This document shows positions 25,378 through 34,208 of a DNA stretch of 45,517 bases, piece by piece. Location of the stretch: positions 1 through 45,517 of the forward strand of contig JAIXKK010000186.1 of the NCBI GenBank assembly GCA_026954325.1. Direction: 5' to 3'. Both the position numbers and the translations under genes were made by a program. A model generated the notes under the pieces. The model was not told where the DNA came from and made no database searches. It saw only the letters and a list, made by a program, of their open reading frames with translations. Every line of letters begins with the position of its first letter. The stretch's first letter is position 1. This DNA comes from Bryobacterales bacterium (GTDB lineage Bacteria; Acidobacteriota; Terriglobia; Bryobacterales; Bryobacteraceae).

Positions 25378-26264
25378 TCAGGCGGCAGCCAGCCGTTCCG
25401 CGGTCGCCAGTGCGGCCGAAGTCATGATATCGAGATTACCGGCATAGGCGGGCAGATAATGCGCCGCCCCTTCCACTTCCAGAAACACCGAAGTCTTGAG
25501 CCCTTCCACGCCCTCCAGGATGAACGGCTCGAACTGTACTTCCTGCTTGAGGCGATAGCCCGGAACGTAGGATTGCACGTCAGCCACCATGCGCTGGATG
25601 GAGGCGGCAATCGCCCTGGTGTCCCCGAGTTCGCTGAAGCAGAAAACCGTGTCACGCATGATCAACGGAGGCTCGGCCGGATTCAGCACAATGATCGCCT
25701 TGCCGCGCCTTGCGCCCCCCACGGATTCGATGGCGCGCGCGGTGGTTTCCGTAAACTCGTCGATATTCGCACGCGTGCCGGGACCCACCGACTTGCTCGC
25801 AATGGACGCCACGATCTCGGCGTACCGCACCCGCGCCACACGGTCCACCGCGTGCACAATCGGGATCGTCGCCTGCCCTCCGCAACTCACCATGCTCAGG
25901 TTCGGCGCGCCCAGGTGCTCGCCCAGGTTCACCACCGGAACCACATACGGCCCGATGGAGGCCGGCGTCAGGTCGATCACCTGTCTCCCATGCTGGCGCA
26001 GCACCGTGTCATGGCGCGCATGCGCCTTGGCCGATGTGGCGTCGAAAACGATGCGGATATCCTGAAACTCCCTCATGCGGACAAGATCGTCGATGCCGCC
26101 GTGAGTAGCGGCCACTCCCATGCGGCGCGCGCGGGCCAACCCGTCCGACCCGGCTTCGATGCCAACCAGGAGCCCCATCTCCAGATTCCGCGCCGTGCGC
26201 AGGATTTTGATCATCAGATCGGTTCCAAGTTGCCCGAACCGATGATGGCGACTTTTTCTCGCAT
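25378..26264 (-). pseudogene. dmpF: Acetaldehyde dehydrogenase (acetylating), N-terminally frameshifted
   Basis: The protein would convert acetaldehyde to acetyl-CoA with NAD+ and CoA as partner of DmpG. The downstream frame (25378-26214) covers almost all of it, including the catalytic cysteine in SMVSCGGQATIP and the NAD-binding/dimer regions, but lacks the first 17 residues of the Rossmann motif. They are present from ATG 26264 in another frame as MREKVAIIGSGN and are followed by a frame change: ggc aac ttg gaa should read ggc aac ntt gga, giving GSGNIGTDLM. One base is missing at about 26228-26229. Either the gene is newly broken or this is a sequencing error; a complete dmpG argues for caution. 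Confidence 0.78.
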
Positions 26265-26307
26265 GAGGACAGTTTACATGGATGTGAGGCGCGTGGATGA
26301 AGCCTGT

Positions 26308-26904
26308 CTACGGAAAGATACATTCGAGACGCAAGGCCTCCTCGAGACGGCGTTCATATTCACCACCGCTGATTTCAATAACTCCGAATTGGGCCAGGTG
26401 CCCGGTCCAGTACTGCACTTCCAACAGACCGAACCCGCGCTCGCGAAGACGCGCGGCCAGATGCACCAGCGCCACCTTCGACATGTCCGTCACCCGGTGA
26501 AACTTCGACTCGGCAAAGAAGGCGCCGCCGATGTGAACGCCGTAAACCCCGCCGGCGAGCTGCCCGTCCACCCAAACCTCCACTGAGTGGGCATTCCCCA
26601 TGCGGTGAAGTTGGCGGTACGCGCGAAAAATGGCGCCCGTGATCCAGGTGGAGTCCCGATCGGCGCAGCCCCGCATCACCTCCTCGAAAGCCTCGTCGCA
26701 GGTGACGCGAAACGCGCCTTTCTTCAACGTGCGGGCCAGCGAACGGGAAATGTGAAGTTGGTCGAGGGGTAGAATGGCTCGCCGCCTCGGATGATGCCAC
26801 GTAATGACTTCGCGGCCGGGATACCCCATGGGAAATTTCCCGGCCCGATACGCCGCAAGCACGGTGGCCGCATCCAGACTCCTGGTGATTTGAACGACAT
26901 CCAC
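26308..26904 (-). CDS. aat: Leucyl/phenylalanyl-tRNA--protein transferase, 198 aa
   Basis: This N-end-rule enzyme adds Leu or Phe from tRNA to the N-terminus of proteins with basic N-terminal residues, marking them for ClpAP. Family motifs are visible: the opening AYRAGKFPMG, RRAILPLDQLHISRSL, the central GGVYGVHIGGAFFAESKFHR and SKVALVHLAARLRERG-GLLEVQYWTGHLAQFG. The frame is open from 26991, but GTG 26904 is the best start because it follows TGGAG and matches the family opening. It is divergent from the TMTC-like gene by 30 bases and stands 43 bases upstream of the acetaldehyde dehydrogenase gene. Confidence 0.9.
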   Translation of the reverse strand: MDVVQITRSLDAATVLAAYRAGKFPMGYPGREVITWHHPRRRAILPLDQLHISRSLARTLKKGAFRVTCDEAFEEVMRGCADRDSTWITGAIFRAYRQLHRMGNAHSVEVWVDGQLAGGVYGVHIGGAFFAESKFHRVTDMSKVALVHLAARLRERGFGLLEVQYWTGHLAQFGVIEISGGEYERRLEEALRLECIFP

Positions 26905-26934
26905 TGACTCCAGGCTATTCTGGAAGATTCGGAG

Positions 26935-28575
26935 ATGGCAAGAAAAGAGAAACGCGCGCCCGCGCCGGCAAAACCCGCACCCCCACCGCAACCGCGAGTC
27001 GAACCTGTTCCCCTATCCCCGCGCTTGTTCTGGATGGCCGCGGGCGGATTGGTGATGGCCTGTTTTCTCATCTACTCCCAGACCGGCGCCCATGGCTTCA
27101 TTAATTACGATGACCCGAACTACGTGGTGCGGAATGTCCATGTGAACAGCGGCCTGACCGCGGAGGGTATCGCCTGGGCGTTCCGCACGTTCGATTTCTA
27201 TTATTGGCAGCCGCTCACCTGGCTCTCCCACATGCTGGACTGCCAGATCTTTGGTGTAACCGCCGGCCCCCAGCATCTCGAAAGCGCTCTGCTGCACGCC
27301 ATCAACGCGGTTCTGCTCATGCTGGCCCTGCGGATGCTCACCGGGGCGCCGTGGCGTAGCGCGCTCGCGGCCGCGCTCTTCGCGCTGCATCCCTTGCGCG
27401 TCGAGTCGGTGGCATGGATCGCGGAGCGTAAAGACGTCCTTAGCGGCCTGTTCTGGATGCTCACCCTCATCGCCTACGCCGCCTGGCTGAAGAATCGCGC
27501 GAAGGGCCGCTATGCGGCAATGCTCGCTGCCTTCGTATGCGCCGTGATGAGCAAGCCCAGCGTGGTGACCCTGCCCTTCGTGCTTCTGCTGCTCGATTGG
27601 TGGCCTCTGAAGCGGATGCGGACACGCGCCGGTCTGGCGGCCCTGGCAACCGAAAAATGGCCGATGTTCGCCATCGTCGCGGCGTCGAGCATCTGGACTT
27701 TTATTGGCCAGCGGGCGATGGGCGCAACGGTCTCCCTCTCCGCCCTGCCCTTCTACTTCCGCCTGTGGAACGCAGTGCTCTCCTATGTGCGCTACCTCGG
27801 CAAGTTTCTCTGGCCGGCGGACCTCGGAGCGTTGTACCCCTACGGCAAGATTCCCGTAACCGTCATGCTCGGGGCGCTGCTGCTGCTCACCCTCATCACC
27901 GCCGGCGTGCTGCGGCGAGGCGCCCGGAGCGGATACCTGGTGACAGGCTGGCTGTGGTTCCTCGGAGCCATGGTCCCGATGATCGGCCTGGCGCAAACCG
28001 GAGTGCAGGCAATGGCCGACCGTTTCACTTATCTGCCCATGATCGGGCTCTCCATAATTGCGGCCTGGGGCATGGGTGAGATTTGCAGCCGTTTCCGCGT
28101 GCCCCTGCCGGTGCGCTTCGGAGGAGCAGGCCTCTTGCTGGGCATCCTCACCTTTGTTTCCTTCTTACAGACCACTTACTGGAGGGACAGTTTCTCCCTG
28201 TTCGAACACACGGTCGCTGTCACGCGCGACAACGACGTAATGCATCTCAACCTCGCCGGATTGTATGAGCAGGGTGGTAACTTCGACAAGGCAATCCGGC
28301 ATTTCGAATCCGCTCTGCGCATCGAGCCGAACAACGTCGAAGCGAGACATCTCCTGGCCGGCGTCTACCTCAAGCGCAAGGACTACGCCGACGCCGAACG
28401 CAACCTGACGATGGTGCTGCTGAAAAAGCCCGATCATCTGGACGCCCGCAAGGAACTCGCCGAATGCTACATCCGGACGGGCAGGCCGGAGGAAGCGAAA
28501 TTGCAGTTGCGGCGCGTGCTCCAGGCGGCCCCGAACGATTTCGAGGCGCGGAGCAAACTCATCATGTTGCAATAA
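26935..28575 (+). CDS. Membrane protein with C-terminal TPRs, TMTC/glycosyltransferase-like, 546 aa
   Basis: After a Pro/Ala-rich cytoplasmic tail the protein has many hydrophobic helices (roughly residues 35-430), including an N-terminal loop with the FINYDDPNYV motif that carries the acidic DD pair typical of membrane O-mannosyl/glycosyltransferases of the TMTC/PMT superfamily, and HPLRVESVAWIAERKDVLS. Residues about 435-546 are three to four TPRs (HLNLAGLYEQGGNFDKAI to the end). The likely role is sugar transfer from a polyprenyl-phosphate donor to exported proteins. It is divergent from aat and followed 8 bases later by a deaminase gene. Confidence 0.82.
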   Translation: MARKEKRAPAPAKPAPPPQPRVEPVPLSPRLFWMAAGGLVMACFLIYSQTGAHGFINYDDPNYVVRNVHVNSGLTAEGIAWAFRTFDFYYWQPLTWLSHMLDCQIFGVTAGPQHLESALLHAINAVLLMLALRMLTGAPWRSALAAALFALHPLRVESVAWIAERKDVLSGLFWMLTLIAYAAWLKNRAKGRYAAMLAAFVCAVMSKPSVVTLPFVLLLLDWWPLKRMRTRAGLAALATEKWPMFAIVAASSIWTFIGQRAMGATVSLSALPFYFRLWNAVLSYVRYLGKFLWPADLGALYPYGKIPVTVMLGALLLLTLITAGVLRRGARSGYLVTGWLWFLGAMVPMIGLAQTGVQAMADRFTYLPMIGLSIIAAWGMGEICSRFRVPLPVRFGGAGLLLGILTFVSFLQTTYWRDSFSLFEHTVAVTRDNDVMHLNLAGLYEQGGNFDKAIRHFESALRIEPNNVEARHLLAGVYLKRKDYADAERNLTMVLLKKPDHLDARKELAECYIRTGRPEEAKLQLRRVLQAAPNDFEARSKLIMLQ

Positions 28576-28583
28576 GAAAGACA

Positions 28584-29030
28584 ATGATGACTCGCGACAC
28601 CTTTCTCGAAGAGGCGATCGCCCAGGCAAGGAAGAGCCTCGCCGAAGGCGGAATTCCTATCGGCAGCGTGCTGGTCCATCAAGGCGACATCATCGGCCGG
28701 GGCCACAATTGCCGCGTGCAGACGGGAAGCCCCATCGATCACGGAGAGATGAACTGCCTGCGGAATGCCGGACGCCTGCCCGCGCGCGTCTACCGCGAAT
28801 GCACCCTCTATTCGACACTCTCCCCGTGCCCCATGTGCAGCGGCGCGGCCGTGCTCTACCGCATCCCACGCGTGGTGGTGGGAGAGGATACAACGTTCCT
28901 TGGAGCCGAAGAATACATGCGGAGCCACGGAATCCAGGTGGAAGTCCTCCAGGATGAGGAATGCATCCGGATGATGCGCGAGTTCATTCGCGCACACCCT
29001 GACCTATGGAACGAGGATATCGGACGGTAA
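28584..29030 (+). CDS. Cytosine deaminase, yeast FCY1-like, 148 aa
   Basis: This is a zinc-dependent nucleobase deaminase of the cytidine-deaminase fold. The zinc and catalytic residues are His53 and Glu55 in DHGEMN and Cys82/Cys85 in SPCPMC. The layout, including the following IPRVVVGE segment and the C-terminal RAHPDLWNEDIG, is much closer to the eukaryotic cytosine deaminase (FCY1) than to tRNA adenosine deaminase TadA, though a guanine-deaminase-like substrate remains possible. The double ATG at 28584 is the only sensible start, 8 bases after the upstream stop. No transporter or pyrimidine-salvage gene lies next to it. Confidence 0.85.
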   Translation: MMTRDTFLEEAIAQARKSLAEGGIPIGSVLVHQGDIIGRGHNCRVQTGSPIDHGEMNCLRNAGRLPARVYRECTLYSTLSPCPMCSGAAVLYRIPRVVVGEDTTFLGAEEYMRSHGIQVEVLQDEECIRMMREFIRAHPDLWNEDIGR

Positions 29031-29032
29031 CT

Positions 29033-29046
29033 GCCGGCCCGCCGGC
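29033..29046. terminator. Possible hairpin between convergent genes
   Basis: GCCGGC, CC, GCCGGC forms an inverted repeat in the 16-base gap between the cytosine deaminase and kinase genes. There is no T-run and the loop is only 2 bases, so pairing is tight and termination is unproven; the site may also just be GC-rich sequence. Confidence 0.3.
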
Positions 29047-31701
29047 CTACCGGAACCCGTCCACCATCATGATATCGGTTTCGCTTTGATCCACCTGTGT
29101 ATAGAGAAATGTCTTCCCATCCGGCGCCACCGACAGCCCGCTGTTGAACGGGCGCCTGTTCAGGTAGGTGACAATCGCATCCTTCTTAGTAACCGGGTTA
29201 AACCAGCGCAAAGGATAGCGCGCTCCTCCGCCGTCCATATCCTCGCGGTCGAGGTAATAGATGCCGTCTTTGCCGAAGGACCAGTAACTCCAATACCCCG
29301 GCTTTAGCGCCTCGAGCACGGGCTCTTCCACCCCGCCGTCCACCGGAACCCGCCACAATCCTGGCAGGTTCAGTGCCTTGGCGTACAGGACGTACTTTCC
29401 ATCGGGCGACTCCACGCCATGAAATCCCCCACCCTTGGTGACGGGCTTCGGAATTCCGCCTTCCGACGGCATCTTCCACACCTCAAAATTCCCCGTGCGA
29501 TTCGTGGTGAAGTAGATCCATTTCCCGTCGCGTGACCAACTGGGCACAATCTCCTGCGAAGCCTCCGAAGTAAGCCGCCGGGGGAGCCCGCCATCCGAAC
29601 TGACCACATAAATGTCCGGGTTTCCGTTCGGCCGGGAGTCGAAGACGATGAACTTGCCGTCCGGCGACCACATCGGGCTCCCCGTCGGAGGCCCGTTGAA
29701 CGTGGTGAGTTGGTTCAGGTTCTCCCCGTTTGCATTGGCCACCCAGATTTCCAGCGCTCCCGAGCGGTTCGAGGCGAACGCGATTCGTGTCCCGTCAGGC
29801 GAATAGCGCGGCCCCTGCTCATGGCGCGTCGAGGGCGCGATGCTTGTCCCCGCCGGCGTGGGCGCCATTCGATCCGGCAATTCGTAGCGCCAAATGTTGG
29901 TGTCGATCACGGACCGGGTAAATGCCAGCCGCTGCCCGTTGCGCGAAATGGCGAGAAATCCCGCCTGGTCGCCGACGCCGGTGATCGCCTGCGGGTCCCC
30001 TCCTTTTGCGGAGATTCGCCACAGCCTGCTGTTGGACTGGCGCGCCGATGAGAAGACAATCTTTCCATCCGCCGGATTCCAGGCAACTCCGTAAATCCGC
30101 CGGTTGTCATTGGTGATTCGAGTCTCCTTGCCTTCCCGCAGGTCCAGAACGTAGATATCCTGAATGGCGAGACTGCGGGTTCTGACAAACGCGATCCTGT
30201 TTCCCTCCGGCGCGAATACCGGAGTGCTGTCTCCCAGGTAATTCAGCGGAGGGGAACTCACCTTCCGGCGGCGGTTACTTTCGATATCGAGCAGATACAG
30301 CCCAAGCGGCTCGCGCACCGAATCGCGGTCGACTACACAAAGCTGCTTCCCGTCGGGTGACCAGGACACGAAGGGCGCATCCGCGCCCACGCGCTGCGGG
30401 CTCGCGTCACTTACCTTGCGCTCCAGTCCGCCAAGCGCCGGGATCAGAAAAAATCCGGCCGCCTCCGTGGTCTGCCGCAGGAAGGCGATATACTTCCCGT
30501 CAGGCGACCATGCCGGGCTGTATTCCGACGCGGGCGTGTTCGTGAGCCGCAGCGGCATGCCTGCTTCCACCACTTTCACGAAAATATCGAGATCATCTTC
30601 CTTTCCCTGGTTCCAGGAAAACGCCACCTGGTTGCCGTCCGGCGAAAACGAAGGCTGGCTTTCACTGCCCGGAAAACTCGTCAATGGCACCGTGCGCATC
30701 GGCGCCGGCGGCTCGTCGGGGAGGCGGTTCGCCCAATACCAGCCGAACACGGCCGAGGAAAGGACTGCCACCACCCCGGCCGCCACCACCAGCCATGGGC
30801 GGCGCGAAGGCCCTGTGTTCGGCCTCGTGATCGCCCCGGTCGTGTCGCGATGCGCCAGTTTCAGGTCGGCAAGCAGATCCGATGCCGTCTGATAGCGGAG
30901 GCTCGCGTCCTTTTCCAGGCACTTTCGAATAATGCGGTCGAGCGGCTCGCAAAGATGCCGGTTCAGGGCGTGCGGAGACGCTGGATTCCGGTTGAGTATC
31001 CCATCGAATATTGCCGCCGCCGTATGTCCCGGAAACGCGCGTCTGCCCGTCGCCTGTTCGTACAACACAGCCCCAAGGCTGAAAATGTCCGTACGCTGGT
31101 CCACTTCCCGCGCCAAAGCCTGTTCCGGGCTCATATAGGGCAGACTTCCGACGGCGATATTCGCCTCGCTGCCGGATGCGGTTGTGGCGCCGCTCGCCAC
31201 CGATGTGGCGTACCGGCTTCTGGCCGCGGCGCTGAGTTTGGCCAGTCCGAAATCGAGCACCTTGATCTGTCCGCGAGTGTTGCGAATCAGGTTCGAGGGC
31301 TTGATGTCGCGGTGAATGATGCCCTTCTGATGCGCCTCCACCAGCGCATCGGCCACCTGCATGCCGATCGCCAGCAGCGCCTCATTGTCCAGGGGCAGCC
31401 TGTCCGCGAGGGTATTGAGCGTCGCGCCCTCGACGTACTCCATCACCAGAAAGGGGATTCCATCCTCCTGTCCGGCGTCGTAGATATGGGCGATGTTGGG
31501 ATGGCTGAGCGCCGCGGCGGCCTTTGCTTCCTGCGTAAAACGCCGCAAACTCTCCGTGTCCGAACTCGATTTCCCCGCCAGGATTTTCACCGCCGCGGGA
31601 CGCTCCAACCGCTCGTCCTGCGCCAGATACACTTCCCCCATCCCGCCTGCTCCCAGCCGGGAGACAATCCGGTAGTGACTGATGTGCGAGCCAGGGTTCA
31701 T
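29047..31701 (-). CDS. Ser/Thr protein kinase with TolB-like WD40 propeller, 884 aa
   Basis: Residues 1-280 are a Hanks-type kinase: glycine loop GAGGMGEVYLA (17-27), catalytic Lys39, HRDIKPSNL with Asp132, and DFG at 150-152, followed by GSLPYMSPEQA. A membrane helix lies at about 302-325 (VVAAGVVAVLSSAVFGWYW). The remaining 550 residues are PD40/WD40-like blades with repeated SPDG motifs (for example SFSPDG, AWSPDG, SWSPDG), a TolB-type beta-propeller predicted to lie in the periplasm. The kinase would sense through the propeller and phosphorylate cytoplasmic proteins. This combination is common in Acidobacteriota. The gene is 27 bases after purA on the same strand. Confidence 0.92.
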   Translation of the reverse strand: MNPGSHISHYRIVSRLGAGGMGEVYLAQDERLERPAAVKILAGKSSSDTESLRRFTQEAKAAAALSHPNIAHIYDAGQEDGIPFLVMEYVEGATLNTLADRLPLDNEALLAIGMQVADALVEAHQKGIIHRDIKPSNLIRNTRGQIKVLDFGLAKLSAAARSRYATSVASGATTASGSEANIAVGSLPYMSPEQALAREVDQRTDIFSLGAVLYEQATGRRAFPGHTAAAIFDGILNRNPASPHALNRHLCEPLDRIIRKCLEKDASLRYQTASDLLADLKLAHRDTTGAITRPNTGPSRRPWLVVAAGVVAVLSSAVFGWYWANRLPDEPPAPMRTVPLTSFPGSESQPSFSPDGNQVAFSWNQGKEDDLDIFVKVVEAGMPLRLTNTPASEYSPAWSPDGKYIAFLRQTTEAAGFFLIPALGGLERKVSDASPQRVGADAPFVSWSPDGKQLCVVDRDSVREPLGLYLLDIESNRRRKVSSPPLNYLGDSTPVFAPEGNRIAFVRTRSLAIQDIYVLDLREGKETRITNDNRRIYGVAWNPADGKIVFSSARQSNSRLWRISAKGGDPQAITGVGDQAGFLAISRNGQRLAFTRSVIDTNIWRYELPDRMAPTPAGTSIAPSTRHEQGPRYSPDGTRIAFASNRSGALEIWVANANGENLNQLTTFNGPPTGSPMWSPDGKFIVFDSRPNGNPDIYVVSSDGGLPRRLTSEASQEIVPSWSRDGKWIYFTTNRTGNFEVWKMPSEGGIPKPVTKGGGFHGVESPDGKYVLYAKALNLPGLWRVPVDGGVEEPVLEALKPGYWSYWSFGKDGIYYLDREDMDGGGARYPLRWFNPVTKKDAIVTYLNRRPFNSGLSVAPDGKTFLYTQVDQSETDIMMVDGFR

Positions 31702-31728
31702 CAGAGAACGTTTGTTAACTGTAGCACG

Positions 31729-33030
31729 TCAGCCGATGAGTCTCTCGAACCGCGAACCGGGAACTATGATCGTTTCATTGCGCTCCGGTCCCGTCGAGAT
31801 ACACCCTATTTCCACGCCTACTTGAGCGGCAAGGTAATCGAGATAGCGCTTGGCGGCATCCGGCAGAGCGCCGTGGGAGGTTGCCCCGCGGGTGGGCGCC
31901 TTCCATCCGCGAACCGTTTCATACACCGGCTCGATAGATTCCATCTCTTTCGAAGTCGCCGGCACTTCGTCCGTGACGCGCCCGTTCAGCCGGTATCCCG
32001 TGCACACCTTGATCTCGTCGAACTCGTCCAACACGTCCAGTTTGGTCACCACGATACTGTCGAATCCGTTCACCGCCGCGGTGTATTTGAGCTGCGGTAC
32101 GTCAAACCATCCACAACGCCGCGGCCGCCCGGTAACGGCGCCGAATTCCTTTCCCGCCTTGCGAATGCTCTCGCCGTCCGCCCCATTATCCTCCGTCGGA
32201 AACGGCCCGCCGCCGACCCGCGTCGTGTAAGCCTTCGATACACCCAGAACACCGCTGATCCGCGTCGGCGCTACTCCGCTGCCTGTACAAGCCCCGCCCG
32301 CCGCCGCGCTCGAACTCGTGACGAAGGGGTACGTCCCGTGATCAATATCGAGCATCGTCCCCTGCGCCCCCTCGAACAGGATCCGCCGCCCCTGCCCTAT
32401 CGCCTCGTTGAGCAGCCGCGACGTGTCGCACGCCATTCCCCGTATCCGCTCTCCGAACTGCTCGTACTCCCCCCGGATCTTTTCATAGTCGATGTGGCCG
32501 TCGATTTGAAAAGCCCGCGCAAACGTCTGTTTGTCCTCCGCCAGCGAGGCGTACAAGGCGCGGAAGTTCCCCCTGTCCAACAAATCCGCGACGCGGATGC
32601 CCCGCCTTGCAACCTTGTCTTCATAACACGGCCCAATCCCCCGCGATGTCGTCCCGATCGCCGTGCGGTTTTCGCGCTTCTCCGATGCTCCTTCCACCAG
32701 CCGGTGAAACGGGAAGATGACGTGAGCCCGGTTGCTGATCGAAAGATGGCGTTCCACGTCGATGCCGGCCTTGCCCAGCGTCTCGATCTCCTCGAGCAGC
32801 GCGCCGGGGTCAATTACCACCCCGTTGCCGATGACGGCCTGCTTGCCGCGAAGGATGCCGCTCGGAATCAGCTTCAGTACGAATTTCCTCTCGCCCACGA
32901 ACACCGTGTGCCCCGCGTTGTGCCCTCCCTGGTAGCGGGTGACAATGTCAAACCGCTCCGCCAGCAAGTCCACCACTTTCCCCTTGCCCTCGTCTCCCCA
33001 CTGTGCGCCCAAGATGATGATGTTGTTCAT
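31729..33030 (-). CDS. purA: Adenylosuccinate synthetase, 433 aa
   Basis: PurA joins IMP and aspartate using GTP, the first step from IMP to AMP. Visible motifs are the phosphate loop AQWGDEGKGK (about residues 9-18), the GGHNAGHTV segment, and the later RGIGPCYEDKVARRG. The length is normal for the family. The frame is open from a TTG at 33039, but the ATG at 33030 (MNNIIILG) follows the family start and has a GGTTGGA site upstream. It is divergent from a short gene of unknown function 45 bases away and probably read together with the downstream kinase. Confidence 0.96.
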   Translation of the reverse strand: MNNIIILGAQWGDEGKGKVVDLLAERFDIVTRYQGGHNAGHTVFVGERKFVLKLIPSGILRGKQAVIGNGVVIDPGALLEEIETLGKAGIDVERHLSISNRAHVIFPFHRLVEGASEKRENRTAIGTTSRGIGPCYEDKVARRGIRVADLLDRGNFRALYASLAEDKQTFARAFQIDGHIDYEKIRGEYEQFGERIRGMACDTSRLLNEAIGQGRRILFEGAQGTMLDIDHGTYPFVTSSSAAAGGACTGSGVAPTRISGVLGVSKAYTTRVGGGPFPTEDNGADGESIRKAGKEFGAVTGRPRRCGWFDVPQLKYTAAVNGFDSIVVTKLDVLDEFDEIKVCTGYRLNGRVTDEVPATSKEMESIEPVYETVRGWKAPTRGATSHGALPDAAKRYLDYLAAQVGVEIGCISTGPERNETIIVPGSRFERLIG

Positions 33031-33075
33031 GCATTCCAACCAAATCTCTTATTCTATCGTGTTACTCTGGCCTTG

Positions 33076-33537
33076 ATGCAGCTTTGCGATGTCTTCCTGG
33101 GGCTGGGCGAGGAAAACTTTCATGGGCTTCTCCACACCGTCTCCATCGGTAAACTACGGACCTATCAACTTTTCGATCGCCTGAAGATGAGAGCCCATCT
33201 CGGCAAATTGAATTCGGAAACGCTCCGCCGCGCCGCGCCGAGGCTCTGGGCGCGCATGGGGGAGCGGAACGAGGATTTCGCCACCGATATCGCGCAGGCG
33301 GTCCTGGTTTCTCATCTCGACATGATTCAGGACGTGCTCAACTTCCTCGGCGTGCCGCACGATGACGGGTTCTTCCCCAAGGACGCCGACGTGACACAGC
33401 ACCTCACCGATGGATGGGAACAGCGAGTCTGGGACCAGTTCCACGAAAAATTTCCCAATCCAGCCCTGCTGTTTTACATCAACCATCTCGACTGGGAGGT
33501 GTGCAAGGCAGAAAGGCTCTTCGCTCCAACCCTATGA
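33076..33537 (+). CDS. Protein of unknown function, 153 aa
   Basis: The frame is open for 2.7 kb upstream, but that is antisense to purA and the kinase; the protein proper begins at ATG 33076. It is hydrophilic and mostly helical, with no signal peptide or membrane helix. Notable pieces are the leading LGLGEENFHGLLHTVSIG, a long stretch of helix with charged residues (MGERNEDFATDIAQAVLVSHLDMIQDVLNFLG), and a C-terminal FPNPALLFYINHLDWEV segment with several aromatics. I do not recognise it. The stop overlaps the start of the ankyrin gene (ATGA), and this coupling suggests the two products act together. Confidence 0.7.
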   Translation: MQLCDVFLGLGEENFHGLLHTVSIGKLRTYQLFDRLKMRAHLGKLNSETLRRAAPRLWARMGERNEDFATDIAQAVLVSHLDMIQDVLNFLGVPHDDGFFPKDADVTQHLTDGWEQRVWDQFHEKFPNPALLFYINHLDWEVCKAERLFAPTL

Positions 33538-34205
33538 ACGACCTGATCAAGGAGTTCTTCGATCTCCTAAAAAGCGACGACGTCTACGGGCTCACCACCA
33601 TGCTCGACCGGAACCCCGAGTTGGCCAATGCGGTCAATGATCAGGGAACCCCCGCCCTCATGGTGGCCATTTACTATGACCGGCCGGATGTGCGGAAGTT
33701 GCTCCTCATGAATGGAGCGAAGATTGATGCTTGTGTCGCCGCCGCCATGGGCGATCTTCCCCGCCTCGAAAAATGTCTTGAAGCCGGCAAGCCTGCCGTG
33801 GAAATGTATTCCACCGATGGTTGGACGCCGCTCCACCTCGCGGCCTATTTCGGCAAGAAGGAAGCCGTGAAGTTGCTCCTCGATGCCGGGGCGTCCGTGC
33901 TGGCGCGCTCCACCAACGCCTTGAACAATCATCCCCTCCATGCCGCCGCCACGGGCAAGAGCCGCGACATCGCCGCCATGCTGCTCGAGCATGGCGCCGA
34001 CGTCAACGCCACCCAGGCTGCCGGCTGGACGCCGCTGCACGCGGCCGCGCAGAACGGGGATGCCGGGATGGTGAAAGTGCTGCTCGCCGCCGGCGCGGAT
34101 GCCAACATCCGCGCGGACAACAATCAGTTGCCGCTCGATCTTGCCTTGGGCCGCGGGCACAAGCCCGTGGTGGATCTGCTGATGGAAGCGCCCGGATTGC
34201 AGTAG
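33534..34205 (+). CDS. Ankyrin-repeat protein, 223 aa
   Basis: The start ATG overlaps the previous stop (ATGA). The protein has no signal peptide and consists of about five ankyrin repeats: a diverged pair at the N-terminus, followed by clear ones with GWTPLHLAAYFGKKEAVKLL and GWTPLHAAAQNGDAGMVKVLL (TPLH-A consensus, GADxN turns), ending in RADNNQLPLDLALGRGHKP. Ankyrin arrays are protein-binding scaffolds. A small coiled N-terminal segment (residues 1-20) may help dimerisation. It is coupled to the 153-residue protein; a toxin-inhibitor or scaffold pair is possible but unproven. Confidence 0.88.
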   Translation: MNDLIKEFFDLLKSDDVYGLTTMLDRNPELANAVNDQGTPALMVAIYYDRPDVRKLLLMNGAKIDACVAAAMGDLPRLEKCLEAGKPAVEMYSTDGWTPLHLAAYFGKKEAVKLLLDAGASVLARSTNALNNHPLHAAATGKSRDIAAMLLEHGADVNATQAAGWTPLHAAAQNGDAGMVKVLLAAGADANIRADNNQLPLDLALGRGHKPVVDLLMEAPGLQ

Positions 34206-34208
34206 CTT

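Noticed and set aside
30850..33537. An 895-codon open frame on the plus strand
   Set aside because: Most of it is antisense to purA and the kinase and reads as low-complexity Arg/His-rich shadow; only the last 153 codons look like a protein.
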